Counted from the first letter of the stretch, positions 26,041 to 35,093 are shown. The stretch is DNA of 64,000 bases from CAVYXK01 sp963772445 (GCA_963772445.1 CAVYXK010000001.1:620001-684000), one strand, 5' to 3'. The notes: generated by a model not told the origin, from the letters alone. Translations and numbers: made by a program.

Positions 26041-26620
26041 ATGGTCGAGGCCAGAAGCCGCGGCTATTTCGGGATCGGCGTCGAGGGGGTCTCGAAATCC
26101 GCTAACGTCGGAGCGTTGCTGCGCACGGCGCACGCATTCGGTGCGGCGTTCTGCTTCACGATCAACGCCGGCTGGGATGCACGCCTTGGCAAACAGGCCG
26201 ATACCGCCGATACGCCGGCTCAGGTTCCCCTCTGGCGCTTCCCGAATGTCGCGGCACTAGGGGTTGCCGGCGGGCTGCGTCCTGGTCGGCGTCGAGCTGC
26301 TGGAAGGCGCGACCGACCTACCATCCTTCCGCCATCCGCCCAACGCGGCGCATGTGCTGGGACCCGAGCGGGCTGGACTGTCGCCGGCTTTGCTAAACCG
26401 TTGCCGCCACGTGGTGCGGATTCCAACGCGATTTGCGCTGAACCTCGCGGTGACCGGTGCGCTGGTTCTCTGCGACCGGCTGCTGCAGCACGGGCGGTTT
26501 GCCGAGCGGCCGGTCGGCAGCCTTCACCCGCCGCAAGCGTTGCCAGCGCCCACGCGCCACGGGGCGCCGCGGTTCCGTCGCAATGTGCCGGATTGGCTGG
26601 CAATGGCGGATCAGACGTGA
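26041..26620 (+). pseudogene. SpoU/TrmH-family RNA 2'-O-methyltransferase with a frameshift
   Basis: The first frame reads MVEARSRGYFGIGVEGVSKS, then NVGALLRTAHAFGA, typical of SpoU methylases. After about 26262 homology continues in the next frame (VLVGVELLEGATDLPSF, AAHVLGPERAGLSP, IPTRFALNLAVTGALV), ending at 26620. The switch is at CTAGGGGTTGCC; removing one G gives a single continuous protein of ~192 aa with motifs 2 and 3 (VLGPERAGL, LNLAVTGA). It is either a true frameshift or a homopolymer sequencing error. Confidence 0.8.
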
Positions 26621-26668
26621 TTGGCGGCGGCTTGTCGCCCGCCAGCCGCCGCCGTATTTCTCCCGTCT

Positions 26669-27202
26669 ATGCAAATTACGTCAGCCTGTTTCCTGGGCCT
26701 GTCGCTGGCCCTGGTAGCGATTCCCGCCACCGCAGCGCCGAAGTCCTCGACGCCGACGCCCACCGCTGCTGCGACCGCGGCTCCCAAGGAGTTGGGCCGG
26801 TTCCAGAACTGGATCGCGGCGACTTATTCCGAGAATGGCCACGAAATCTGCTACGCCTTCACCCGCGCTGGCAACGAGGATCCGGCCACCGGCACCGGCC
26901 CTGTTCTCAGCGTGACGGACCGGCCAAGCGGACGCAACCAGGTGGCGATCAGCGGCGGCCCGGCCTATCCCAAGGACGCTGAGATGACTGTGCAAGTCGA
27001 TCAGGCCGGCCTGGACTTCTACACTTCGGGGCACGATGCCTTCGCGCGCGACAACAATGCCGCGACCGCGGCGTTTTCGCGCGGGCGGACGGCGGTGGCG
27101 CGGGCCCCCGCGGCACATGGCGCGGAGACGACGCTGACCTTCAACCTGGCTGGATTCACCCTGGCACACGATGCCGTCGAGAAAGCCTGTCCGCCCCATT
27201 GA
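26669..27202 (+). CDS. Invasion-associated locus B (IalB)-family secreted protein
   Basis: 177 aa from ATG 26669. A signal peptide (MQITSACFLGLSLALVAIPATAA) is followed by an Ala/Pro/Thr linker and the IalB-like domain (FQNWIAATYSENGHEICYAFTRA, VLSVTDRPSGRNQVAISGG). IalB proteins are periplasmic or surface proteins, common in alphaproteobacteria and of undefined biochemical function. Its TGA overlaps the TTG start of rlmN, so the two are translationally coupled. Confidence 0.8.
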   Translation: MQITSACFLGLSLALVAIPATAAPKSSTPTPTAAATAAPKELGRFQNWIAATYSENGHEICYAFTRAGNEDPATGTGPVLSVTDRPSGRNQVAISGGPAYPKDAEMTVQVDQAGLDFYTSGHDAFARDNNAATAAFSRGRTAVARAPAAHGAETTLTFNLAGFTLAHDAVEKACPPH

Positions 27203-28374
27203 GACCCGCGCAAACCCCTGATCTGACCGAGGCCGAGCGGGCGCGCGTCCTGGCCAAGTCCGCTTTGTTCGATCCGCCGCCAGCAGTGCTTGCCGACGGA
27301 CGGCGCGAGCTGGTCGGCCTGTCGCGTGCCGAGCTCGCCGCCGAGATGGGGGCGATCGGCGAGGCGCCGTTTCGCGCCCGCCAGCTCTGGCATTGGATCT
27401 ATCATCGCGGTGAGACCGATTTTGCGCGCATGTCCTCGATTGCTCGGCCGTTGCAGCAGAAACTGGCTGAGCGATTCGTGGTTGGTCGGCCGGAGGCGGT
27501 TTCGGTTCAGACCAGCGCCGATGCGACGCGGAAATTTCTGTTCCGGTTCCGCGACGGGCAGGAGGCCGAGACGGTGTATATTCCGGACCTGCACGAGGAT
27601 CGCGGCGCAGTGTGCCTTTCTTCGCAGGTGGGTTGCACTCTCTCTTGCCGATTCTGCCACACCGGCACGCAACTTTTGACGCGCAACCTGGGCGCGGCGG
27701 AAATCATCGGCCAGTTCATGGCGGCGCGCGACGCTTACGGCGAATGGCCGAGCCCGAAAGGCGAGACGCCGCGGCTGCTCTCGACCATCGTGCTGATGGG
27801 CATGGGCGAGCCGCTGTATAATTATGCAAATGTTGCCAAAGCAATGACCATCGCCATGGACGGCGAAGGCATCGCGCTATCTCGCCGGCGGATCACGCTT
27901 TCGACCTCGGGCGTGGTGCCGATGATGGACCGTGCGGGGGCGGAGCTGGGCGTGAACCTTGCAGTGTCACTGCATGCGGTGCGGAACGACCTGCGCGACG
28001 AGCTGGTGCCGCTCAATCGCAAATACCCGCTGGAGGAGCTGATCGCTGCGTGCCGTCGCTATCCGGGTGCTTCGAATGCTCGGCGGATTACCTTCGAATA
28101 TGTGATGCTGAAGGGCGTCAACGATAGTGTGGCCGACGCGCGTGAATTGGTGCGGCTGATTGCCGGGATCCCGGCGAAGATCAATCTGATCCCGTTCAAT
28201 CCGTGGCCGGGCAGCCGGTTCGAGACCAGCAGCGCGGCAGCGATCGAGAAGTTCGCCACGATCGTGATGGATGCGGGGTTTGCCTCCCCGGTTCGGACCC
28301 CGCGCGGGCGCGACATCCTGGCGGCGTGCGGTCAGTTACGGACCGAGAGCCGGCGAGGTGCTGTCCCAGTTTAG
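27199..28374 (+). CDS. rlmN: Dual-specificity RNA (adenine-C2)-methyltransferase RlmN
   Basis: 391 aa from a TTG start overlapping the ialB stop. Radical-SAM motif C-x3-C-x2-C is CTLSCRFC, preceded by AVCLSSQVGC; LSTIVLMGMGEPLYNY and the terminal ILAACGQLR (second catalytic Cys) complete the RlmN signature. It methylates C2 of A2503 in 23S rRNA and A37 in some tRNAs. An in-frame later start cannot be excluded, but the N-terminal LFDPPPAVLADGRREL stretch seems part of the protein. Confidence 0.96.
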   Translation: MRPAQTPDLTEAERARVLAKSALFDPPPAVLADGRRELVGLSRAELAAEMGAIGEAPFRARQLWHWIYHRGETDFARMSSIARPLQQKLAERFVVGRPEAVSVQTSADATRKFLFRFRDGQEAETVYIPDLHEDRGAVCLSSQVGCTLSCRFCHTGTQLLTRNLGAAEIIGQFMAARDAYGEWPSPKGETPRLLSTIVLMGMGEPLYNYANVAKAMTIAMDGEGIALSRRRITLSTSGVVPMMDRAGAELGVNLAVSLHAVRNDLRDELVPLNRKYPLEELIAACRRYPGASNARRITFEYVMLKGVNDSVADARELVRLIAGIPAKINLIPFNPWPGSRFETSSAAAIEKFATIVMDAGFASPVRTPRGRDILAACGQLRTESRRGAVPV

Positions 28375-28793
28375 CCCGTTACGACATTGCAGCCGAGCGA
28401 ACGCGCGCACATCGCCATTTTGGTATCGAATGTCGCAAGTGTCGCCCCGCTCCGCTGAGCGATTGCGATGTTCAGGGCATCTGGAGTGCGCAGCGGAAGG
28501 TCCAGCCGCCGCAGAAACGTCTCGGCGGCCTTAACGTCCGCCGCCATGGTATCAGCATGCCGCGCATTATTCCTGGTCCAGGTGTCGAAGTTGGAAAGGC
28601 ACAGTTGCGCGTCCTGGCGGCTGATTTCGCGCGTTCTGATGAACTTTGCCACAGCGGAGACAAATTCCGCAGCCGCGAAATCGCTGATCACCACGCTCGA
28701 CGTGAGGTCGTCAAGAAAGCGATCAGCGCGGGAGGAGAGTGCGTCGACAGTGAAGAGCGCGACGAGAATGCTCGCATCCAGATAGATGCTCAC
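28371..28793 (-). CDS. PIN-domain ribonuclease toxin (VapC-like)
   Basis: 140 aa from a GTG start. PIN acidic residues are visible in IYLDASILVALF, AAAEFVSAVAKF, LRTPDALNIAIA and ATFDTKM. VapC toxins cleave RNA, typically tRNA. The GTG overlaps a TGA that ends the reading phase expected for the antitoxin upstream, the usual vapBC overlap. The antitoxin gene appears frameshifted (see 28790-29039). Confidence 0.85.
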   Translation of the reverse strand: MSIYLDASILVALFTVDALSSRADRFLDDLTSSVVISDFAAAEFVSAVAKFIRTREISRQDAQLCLSNFDTWTRNNARHADTMAADVKAAETFLRRLDLPLRTPDALNIAIAQRSGATLATFDTKMAMCARSLGCNVVTG

Positions 28794-29039
28794 CAGTCCT
28801 CGTCACGCATGCGGCTGACGAGGGTCGCGGCGTCCTCGGGTACTACCGCGCCGCGGTATTCTGTGCTTTTGCAGCCACTCAATATCGGGCTTTGTGAGTC
28901 TTCGCGGCGGTGGAGATACTGGCTTCAGCTCCACCACCGGATGGCCGTGTCGGGTGATCACCACGTCCTCACCTTTCAGAGCGAGGTCGATCAGTTGCGA
29001 TAGGCGGGTCTTCGCTTCGGCGACGCTGTGATTGGCCAT
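28790..29039 (-). pseudogene. Phd/YefM-type (VapB) antitoxin, frameshifted near the C-terminus
   Basis: The start MANHSVAEAKTRLSQLIDLA and the next stretch EDVVITRHGHPVVELKP are the DNA-binding half of Phd/YefM antitoxins. After IEWLQKHRIPRRG the frame runs into an unrelated tail and stops at 28803. The next phase contains VPEDAATLVSRMRDEDW and ends in TGA 28790-28792, overlapping vapC. The paralogue at 29061-29309 has the matching in-frame tail (EDAAALVNRMRDEDYE), so one base was gained near 28845-28855. The toxin-binding tail would be lost. Confidence 0.75.
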
Positions 29040-29060
29040 TGTTGGTGTCCAGTTAGACGC

Positions 29061-29309
29061 TCACTCGTAATCTTCGTCTCGCATCCTGTTGACCAAGGCA
29101 GCCGCGTCTTCGCTTTCTTTACAGGGTATCCGGTGCCGCCGCAGCCACTCGATATTGGCTCCGGTGATCCGGCCCAGCGGCGGAGATGCAGGCTTCAGCT
29201 CGACAACTGGCTGACCGTTGTGGACGATCACCACGTCCTCGCCTTTCAGGGCGCGGTCGATCAGTTCCGACAGATGGCTCTTAGCCTCGGCGACGCTGTG
29301 ATTTGCCAT
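29061..29309 (-). CDS. Second Phd/YefM-type antitoxin, no toxin partner
   Basis: 82 aa from ATG 29309: MANHSVAEAKSHLSELIDRA, then EDVVIVHNGQPVVELKP and IEWLRRHRIP. It is a clear paralogue of the adjacent frameshifted gene, 21 bp upstream of it. No toxin gene follows directly. It may be a tandem duplication that now supplies the antitoxin function for the downstream VapC, which is an inference. Confidence 0.8.
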   Translation of the reverse strand: MANHSVAEAKSHLSELIDRALKGEDVVIVHNGQPVVELKPASPPLGRITGANIEWLRRHRIPCKESEDAAALVNRMRDEDYE

Positions 29310-29358
29310 ATCGGCATTATGGTCATTGGGTGGCCATATTGCAAGCGGCAACCCCAGG

Positions 29359-30330
29359 CTAGTCCCGCAGCTCTGGGATCACCCACAACGGCTTCTCGCC
29401 CCGAGCCACCCGCTGTACATTATCGAATCCGTTGCGGAACCGGCTATACTGATTATCCCAGGTCGGACCCGCGAAATGCGGCGTCAGCACTACATTCTCC
29501 AGCCTGAACAGCGAATTGTCCGCCGGTGGCGGCTCGCGGTCGAACACGTCCAGCCCCGCCCCGGCGATCGTGCCGCTCGTCAGTGCCTCGTACAGCGCTG
29601 GCTCATCGACAACCGGGCCCCGGCAGGTGTTGATCAGGTAAGCGGTCGGCTTCATCAGCTTAAGCTCGGAGGCGCCGATCATGTGACGCGTCTGCGGCGT
29701 CAGGGGCACGTGCAGCGAGACAATGTCGGACGTGCGCAACAGCTCGTTCAGCAATCGGAAGTGCACGCCAAGTGCATCCGCCTGATCCTCGGTAAGCCGG
29801 ACGATATCGTAATATTGCACCCGCATCTCGAACGCTTTGGCCAGCCGAGCGACCTTCTTGCCGATCGCACCAAGGCCGACGATGCCGAGCGTGCGGCCAT
29901 AGATCTCGTACAGCCGAACGCCGGCAATGTCGTTGCCGCGCCAGCGGCCAGACGCGACCATCGAATGCTGCCACACCAGCCGCCGCGACACCGCGAGCAT
30001 CAGCATCAACGCATGCTCGGCCACCGCGATCGCATTGGCCCCACCGTTGTTGCACACCGGCACGCCAGCTCGGCGGGCGGCCTCGATATCGACGCGGTCG
30101 TAGCCGGCACTGAGAAGCTGCACCAGCTTCAACTTCGGCGCCGATTTGTAAAACGCATCGTCCATCTTCACCTCGCCCAGCCCGACGAGATATTCAACGT
30201 CGTGGAGCGCCTCGTTCCATTCCGGGCTGCCGGCGCGCGCGAGCACGACATCGAACCCGGCAGGCGCCAGTTCGCGCATGACGTCGCTCGCGTTGAGCGG
30301 ATTGTCGGGGACGAGGATCTTCGGCGCCAT
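29359..30330 (-). CDS. D-isomer-specific 2-hydroxyacid dehydrogenase
   Basis: 323 aa. The NAD-binding motif is LGIVGLGAIGKKVARLAKAF; the catalytic Arg, Glu and His are in LINTCRGPVVDEPALYEAL, AGAGLDVFDREPPPADN and LTPHFAGPTWDN. Substrate (glyoxylate/hydroxypyruvate, phosphoglycerate or other) is not determined by sequence. It stands 42 bp from the UbiH-type gene on the same strand. Confidence 0.88.
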   Translation of the reverse strand: MAPKILVPDNPLNASDVMRELAPAGFDVVLARAGSPEWNEALHDVEYLVGLGEVKMDDAFYKSAPKLKLVQLLSAGYDRVDIEAARRAGVPVCNNGGANAIAVAEHALMLMLAVSRRLVWQHSMVASGRWRGNDIAGVRLYEIYGRTLGIVGLGAIGKKVARLAKAFEMRVQYYDIVRLTEDQADALGVHFRLLNELLRTSDIVSLHVPLTPQTRHMIGASELKLMKPTAYLINTCRGPVVDEPALYEALTSGTIAGAGLDVFDREPPPADNSLFRLENVVLTPHFAGPTWDNQYSRFRNGFDNVQRVARGEKPLWVIPELRD

Positions 30331-30371
30331 TGGCTTCCTCCGGATTGCTGGCCGAGGTCAGGATAGGCCGG

Positions 30372-31619
30372 TCAGCGCAGCCCCGGAAGCACCCCGATCC
30401 CCATCGCTTGGCGCATGAAGATCCGCTTGAGCGGCGGCATGCGGTTCACCGTAGCCAAGCCGATGTCACGCGCGACACGCAGGACGCGGCTATGATTGCT
30501 GAACAACCTGTCGAGGCCGTCAGTCATGGCCAGCATCGCGAGATTGTCACCGCGCCGGCGCCGCTGATAGCGCGCGAGCAATGCCGAAGCGCCGGGATCG
30601 CCACCCGTTTCATGTGCATCGATCAGCAGATCAGCCAATGCGATGGCATCACGAAAGCCCAGGTTCAGCCCCTGGCCGGCGATCGGATGGATGCCGTGCG
30701 CCGCATCGCCCACCAGCGCAAGTCGGGTGTCGGTGTAACGGTGCACCAGCATGGCCGAGAGCGGATAGTTCCATCGCCGCCCGACCGGCCGCACCCACCC
30801 GAGATGATCCCCAAGGCGCCGCGCGATCTCATGCGCGAAGCCGCTGTCGCCAAGCGCCAGCATGCGCTCGGCAACATCGCTGCGCTCGGTCCAGACGATG
30901 GCGGAGACATTGGCGGCGCCGCCCGACTGCGCATCGGCGCTTGCGCTCATTGGCAATTGCGCGAACGGTCCGCCGGGCAGGAAATGCTCGAGCGCGACAT
31001 TCCGGTGTGGCCGTTCATGGCTGATCGCGGCGACGATGCTGGTCTGCGGGTAGCGCAGGTACGTCGTCGGGATGCCGGCGGCCTCGCGCAGCGGCGATCC
31101 ACGTCCTTCCGCCGCCACCACCAGCCGACATTCGATCGTCGGACCGTCCGCGATTCGCACGATGGCAGAGGTGACGGAGCGTTCAACCGCGATCCGCGCC
31201 GGTGCGAACACGCTAAGAGCCGGCAATGACCGCAGATGGCGGTTCAGAGCCACCCGCAGACTGCGCGCCTCGATCATCCAGCCGAACGGGTCGGCATCTG
31301 CGCCAGCCTCGCGATGATCGAAATGCAGGAACAGCGGCGAGGCCGGTCGGCCCAGTCGTCCGTCGCTCACCCGTATGCCGAGGATCGGGCAGGCCGGTTC
31401 CGAAAGCTTCGCCCAGAGCCCGGCATCTTCCAGCAGACGGCGTGATCCGGCGGCGATCGCATAGGCGCGGCCGTCGAAGGCGGGGTGCTCCATGAGTGGC
31501 AGCGGCGCACGGTCTACGATTGTGGTCGCGATTCCCGCCTGCGCCAGCCGGCAGGCGAGGGTGCCGCCGACAGGTCCGGCCCCGACTACGCAGACTTCGC
31601 CGGTGATTGTTGCTGTCAA
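30372..31619 (-). CDS. UbiH/UbiF/COQ6-family FAD-dependent hydroxylase
   Basis: 415 aa flavoprotein monooxygenase. FAD-binding motifs: VCVVGAGPVGGTLACRLAQAG at the N-terminus, and ALVGDAAHGIHPIAGQGLNLGFRDA. The sequence FDGRAYAIAAGSRRLLEDAGLW is typical of ubiquinone-ring hydroxylases, so aerobic ubiquinone synthesis is the most likely role. Which ring position it hydroxylates cannot be told. The start is ATG 31619. Confidence 0.88.
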   Translation of the reverse strand: MTATITGEVCVVGAGPVGGTLACRLAQAGIATTIVDRAPLPLMEHPAFDGRAYAIAAGSRRLLEDAGLWAKLSEPACPILGIRVSDGRLGRPASPLFLHFDHREAGADADPFGWMIEARSLRVALNRHLRSLPALSVFAPARIAVERSVTSAIVRIADGPTIECRLVVAAEGRGSPLREAAGIPTTYLRYPQTSIVAAISHERPHRNVALEHFLPGGPFAQLPMSASADAQSGGAANVSAIVWTERSDVAERMLALGDSGFAHEIARRLGDHLGWVRPVGRRWNYPLSAMLVHRYTDTRLALVGDAAHGIHPIAGQGLNLGFRDAIALADLLIDAHETGGDPGASALLARYQRRRRGDNLAMLAMTDGLDRLFSNHSRVLRVARDIGLATVNRMPPLKRIFMRQAMGIGVLPGLR

Positions 31620-31646
31620 AGTACTATGCGGGCGAGTGATGCGAAC

Positions 31647-31742
31647 GCCACGCTTAGCGTGGCGCGTGAGGGCCTTGCTCCCGGCACCCTCACCCGGTTC
31701 GCTTCGCGAACCGACCTCTCCCGCAAAGCGGGAGAGGTGACT
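31647..31742. repeat. REP-like palindromic cluster
   Basis: Between the UbiH-type gene and aspartate dehydrogenase are GGTTCGCTTCGCGAACC and CCTCTCCCGCAAAGCGGGAGAGG, with CACCCTCACCC nearby. A very similar CCTCTCCCGCAGACTGCGGGAGAGG lies at 38759. These are common extragenic palindromes, probably transcribed as hairpins. Confidence 0.65.
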
Positions 31743-31754
31743 TTTCCGTCCACG

Positions 31755-32558
31755 CTACGAACCCACCTTCAGCGTGGAGACCAGGCCGCGCAGACAGGCA
31801 AGCACGGATAACGCCGTCAGTTTTCTGGTGCGCGGGTTCTCCGGGCTCGGCACGCCTTCGATCGTCATGGTGAAGCGAGCGGCGTCTGCCTCTACCCGGA
31901 TCGTATGCGTATTTCGGGTAACAGTCGGGTCGGCCCAAATCTCGACGCGGGTGCGGGCCGGCCCGATACCGGCGAGGGCAAGCGCGGCCGCGACGTTCAC
32001 ATTGGCCGGGAAGCCGCGCGCAGCATCGAACGCGGTACCGGCGAACACACAGCGCGGCTTGGTAATCCCTTCGATATCGATCTCGTTTTGCACCAGATAC
32101 GGAGCGCCGAGTAGGCCGGCAGGCGGTTTCCGGGTCTCGATCGTGACGCTCTCGATAGGTCCCTCCGCCGCCGCACGCACCGCGTCCAGGCCCAGCAGTG
32201 CTCCGGTCGGCACCACGATTCGCGCGCCTGTGTGCTGGGCCCGACGAACCAAGTCCATGCGCGGCAACAACGCGCCAACCGACGCCGGCACCAGAACGCG
32301 GCCCGCCTCGATGGCCGGCACCGCAATCTGTTCGAACAGCGCAGCCGGAACCGCTTCGACAACGATGTCTGCCTCCGCCAGGTCGGCCAGCCGCACCACA
32401 CGCGGAGGATCAGCAAAGCCGGCGACGCGGTCTCTCGCCCGGGCCTCGTCGCGGCTGGCCACGGCGATCAACCGCAGCCCGTCCACTCCGCCGTCCAACG
32501 CACGTGCCAACGGCAGACCGATCGCCCCAAGCCCGCCGACCGCCACTGTCCTGATCAT
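31755..32558 (-). CDS. L-aspartate dehydrogenase
   Basis: 267 aa. The Rossmann start VAVGGLGAIGLPLARALDGG and the motifs VVEAVPAALFEQIAVPAIEAG, IVVPTGALLGLDAVRAAAEG and GFPANVNVAAALALAGIGP match the aspartate dehydrogenase (NadX) family, which makes iminoaspartate from aspartate using NAD(P). It overlaps mobA by 4 nt. A nadA/nadC neighbourhood is not seen here, so the pathway (NAD synthesis or aspartate breakdown) is open. Confidence 0.85.
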   Translation of the reverse strand: MIRTVAVGGLGAIGLPLARALDGGVDGLRLIAVASRDEARARDRVAGFADPPRVVRLADLAEADIVVEAVPAALFEQIAVPAIEAGRVLVPASVGALLPRMDLVRRAQHTGARIVVPTGALLGLDAVRAAAEGPIESVTIETRKPPAGLLGAPYLVQNEIDIEGITKPRCVFAGTAFDAARGFPANVNVAAALALAGIGPARTRVEIWADPTVTRNTHTIRVEADAARFTMTIEGVPSPENPRTRKLTALSVLACLRGLVSTLKVGS

Positions 32559-33145
32559 TCCGTGTCCTCCGCCACGGCGCGCGCCGCCGCAAGCTCCTCA
32601 GGCGTATTGACGTTCAGAAACGGGTCGCGTGGCAATGCCGGAAACCAAACCGGGCGCATGCTAATCCCGGTCGCGAACTGACCCACAGCGCGATGCCCGG
32701 CTGTGGACAGCAGAGCCCGCAGGGCCGAACGCACCGCAACCGGCCAGAGCGCCACCAGATAATGGCGCGTCCCGTTGCTCTCCGCGCAGGCTGGCCCGGG
32801 CGCGAGCGCAGCCGCGAGGCCAGCCGGCACGAACGGCGTATCCCCCGGTACCGTCAACAGCGCGTCGGCACCAAGCCCGGCCGCCCAATCCAACCCGGTC
32901 AGCACGCCCGCCAGAGGCCCGCTGCCGGCAAACTCACCGTCCGGTAGGACCGGCAGGCCAAATGCAGCGAAACGGGACGGATCGCCGTTGGCGCTGATCG
33001 CCACCGCGTCGGTCTCGGCGGCGAGCATGGCGAGCACACGCTCGAGCATGCTCCGGCCACCGATCCGCAGCAGCGGCTTGTCGCCGCCGCCCAATCGTCG
33101 CGACGCGCCGCCCGCCAGCGCGAGACCGGCGAGCCTTTCGGTCAC
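32555..33145 (-). CDS. mobA: Molybdenum cofactor guanylyltransferase
   Basis: 196 aa. The N-terminal LAGLALAGGASRRLGGGDKPLLRIG is the GTP-binding motif of MobA, followed by LPDGEFAGSGPLAGVLTGLDWA and LTVPGDTPFVPAGL. It converts Mo-molybdopterin to the guanine dinucleotide form. Xanthine-oxidase-type enzymes such as the one at 42-44 kb usually carry the cytosine form (MocA) instead, so this gene more likely serves DMSO-reductase-type enzymes elsewhere. Confidence 0.92.
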   Translation of the reverse strand: MTERLAGLALAGGASRRLGGGDKPLLRIGGRSMLERVLAMLAAETDAVAISANGDPSRFAAFGLPVLPDGEFAGSGPLAGVLTGLDWAAGLGADALLTVPGDTPFVPAGLAAALAPGPACAESNGTRHYLVALWPVAVRSALRALLSTAGHRAVGQFATGISMRPVWFPALPRDPFLNVNTPEELAAARAVAEDTE

Positions 33146-33155
33146 GGGAAGAAGG

Positions 33156-33232
33156 TGGGGCGAGCGATGGGACTCGAACCCACGGCATCCAGGACCACAA
33201 CCTGGCGCTCTACCAACTGAGCTACGCCCGCC
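33156..33232 (-). tRNA. tRNA-His (anticodon GTG)
   Basis: The reverse complement forms a cloverleaf with an 8-bp acceptor including the G-1:C73 pair unique to tRNA-His, anticodon arm CAGGTTGTGGTCCTG (anticodon GTG), T-arm GTGGGTTCGAGTCCCAT and an encoded CCA. It lies between mobA and the aminotransferase. Confidence 0.95.
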
Positions 33233-33247
33233 ATCGGTGCGGCGGCT

Positions 33248-34441
33248 TTAGAGCCCTCGGGCGGCGGCCGTCAATCGCCGGTCGCGGAAATGCGTGCGCA
33301 GCCGCGTGACCGCCTCATTGAGCACCGCTTCACGCTTACAGAAGGCGAAGCGCGCGAAGTGTCTCGGTGGATTGGGCGCATCATAGAACGCCGTGACGGG
33401 CACTGCCGTGACCCCGGCATGCTCGGTGATATGTCGGCAGAACGCGACGTCATCGCCATTGAAGCCGAGGGGGCGGAAATCCGCAGTGATGAAATAGCTC
33501 CCCCGCGTCGGCAGCACCGTCATGCCCAGCGCTGCCAGCCCGGCGGCAAGGCGGTCCCGCTTGGCCTGCAGCTCGGCGGCGAGGCCTTGGAAATAGGCTT
33601 CCTCCTTGGCGAGGCCCACCGCGACCGCGCGCTGCAGGTTGGGCGGCGTGGTGAAGGTCAGGTTCTGGTGCGCCTTGGCAACCACCTCGGCGAGCGGCGC
33701 CGGCGCGGTGACGTAGCCCACCTTCCAGCCGGTCAGCGAGAAGGTCTTTCCGGCGCTGCCCACGCGCATCACCCGCTCGCGCAAGCCCGGCAGGGTCATC
33801 AGCGGGATGTGGCGCCAGCCGTCGAACGTCAGGTGCTCGTACACCTCGTCGCAGATCGCGTAGGCATCGTGCCGTACCAGCAGGTCGGCAATGCACGCCA
33901 GCTCGGTCGCGGTGAACACCTTCCCGGTTGGATTCATCGGGGTATTGAGCAGGATCGCCTTGGTCTTCGGCCCGAACGCCGCAGTCAGCTCCGCCCGCTG
34001 TAGCTCCCAGTCCGGAGGCATCAGCCGCACCAGGCGCGGCACGGCACCCAGCAGGCGCACCACTGGCAAGTAGGTGTCATACAGCGGCTCGATCAGAACC
34101 ACCTCGTCGCCTGGGTTCAGCAGCGCCATCAGGCAGGCTGTGATCGCCTCGGTGGCGCCGGACGTCACCACCACCTCGGTCATGGGATCGACATCGAGGC
34201 CATAAAATCGTGCGTCGTGGACGCCGACGGCCTGACGCAGCTCCGGAACGCCGGGCATCGGGGGATACTGGTTGCGGCCGTCGAACAACGCGGCTGCCGC
34301 CGCTTCCAGGATGTCTGACGGGCCGTCGGTGTCCGGGAACCCTTGGCCCAGGTTGATTGACTGGTGCTGCACGGCCAGCGCCGACATCACCGTGAAGATC
34401 GTCGTGCCGAGATCACCCAGCAGAGAATTGACGCGCTTCAC
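33248..34441 (-). CDS. PLP-dependent class I/II aminotransferase
   Basis: 397 aa from GTG 34441, chosen because GGAAGGAG lies about 12 nt upstream. Family motifs: INLGQGFPDTDGP, TSGATEAITACLMALLNPGD, LNTPMNPTGKVF, CDEVYEHLTFDGW and SAGKTFSLTGWKVGY with the PLP Lys. It resembles DapC/kynurenine-type aminotransferases (KAT-like fold). Methionine, kynurenine or N-succinyl-diaminopimelate are candidate substrates. Confidence 0.88.
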   Translation of the reverse strand: MKRVNSLLGDLGTTIFTVMSALAVQHQSINLGQGFPDTDGPSDILEAAAAALFDGRNQYPPMPGVPELRQAVGVHDARFYGLDVDPMTEVVVTSGATEAITACLMALLNPGDEVVLIEPLYDTYLPVVRLLGAVPRLVRLMPPDWELQRAELTAAFGPKTKAILLNTPMNPTGKVFTATELACIADLLVRHDAYAICDEVYEHLTFDGWRHIPLMTLPGLRERVMRVGSAGKTFSLTGWKVGYVTAPAPLAEVVAKAHQNLTFTTPPNLQRAVAVGLAKEEAYFQGLAAELQAKRDRLAAGLAALGMTVLPTRGSYFITADFRPLGFNGDDVAFCRHITEHAGVTAVPVTAFYDAPNPPRHFARFAFCKREAVLNEAVTRLRTHFRDRRLTAAARGL

Positions 34442-34607
34442 CGAGTAGCAGCTCCTTCCAGAAGTGGGCGGCACTATGCGTGGCGCCGGTCCGGGGTCAA
34501 CCGAGCCGGCCGCAACGCTGCCCAAATCGCAGGCACGCAGGCTGGCCCCCGCCCACCGGCTGGGCTAAGCACTGGATTTGCAGGCCGGGGGCCGGCGTCC
34601 AACCGCC

Positions 34608-34623
34608 TGGCACGGCACATGCA
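34608..34623 (+). promoter_or_regulatory. Putative sigma-54 promoter of glnB-glnA
   Basis: TGGCACGGCACATGCA matches the -24/-12 consensus TGGCACG-N4-TTGCA with one mismatch and correct GG-GC spacing, 40 bp before the glnB ATG. Nitrogen control by NtrC and RpoN is the established pattern for glnBA in alphaproteobacteria. Confidence 0.7.
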
Positions 34624-34662
34624 ACCCCACGGGAGGCCCGGACGCCCGGGCGCGGACAAGAG

Positions 34663-35001
34663 ATGAAAAAGATCGAGGCGGTCATCAAGCCGTTCAAACT
34701 GGACGAGGTGAAGGAGGCGCTGCACGAGGTCGGACTGCAGGGGATCACCGTGGTGGAGGCCAAGGGATTCGGGCGGCAGAAGGGCCACACCGAACTCTAT
34801 CGCGGCGCCGAATACGTGGTCGACTTCCTGCCCAAGGTGAAAATCGAGGTGGTTTGCGAGGACCGCGTCGTCGAACGCGCCGTGGAGGCAATCGTCAACG
34901 CCGCCCGCACAGGACGGATCGGCGATGGCAAGATCTTCGTCTCCTCGGTCGAGGAGGTGATCCGCATCCGTACAGGCGAGCGGGGTGAAAGCGCGATCTA
35001 G
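34663..35001 (+). CDS. glnB: Nitrogen regulatory protein P-II (GlnB)
   Basis: 112 aa, full length. MKKIEAVIKPFKLDEVKEAL opens the PII fold; the T-loop has the uridylylated Tyr51 in LYRGAEYVVDFLPKVKIEVV; the C-terminal signature GDGKIFVSSVEEVIRIRTGE is intact. It senses 2-oxoglutarate and ATP/ADP and controls glutamine-synthetase adenylylation and NtrB. It is paired with glnA 182 bp downstream and preceded by a sigma-54-type promoter. Confidence 0.97.
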   Translation: MKKIEAVIKPFKLDEVKEALHEVGLQGITVVEAKGFGRQKGHTELYRGAEYVVDFLPKVKIEVVCEDRVVERAVEAIVNAARTGRIGDGKIFVSSVEEVIRIRTGERGESAI

Positions 35002-35093
35002 GCGCGCAAACCCGGCTCGGGGCGACGACACAGGAAAAAAGCCGAAAGCCGCTTCCGGCGGGCGGCGGAAAAGACTACACGGCCGGTTTATCC

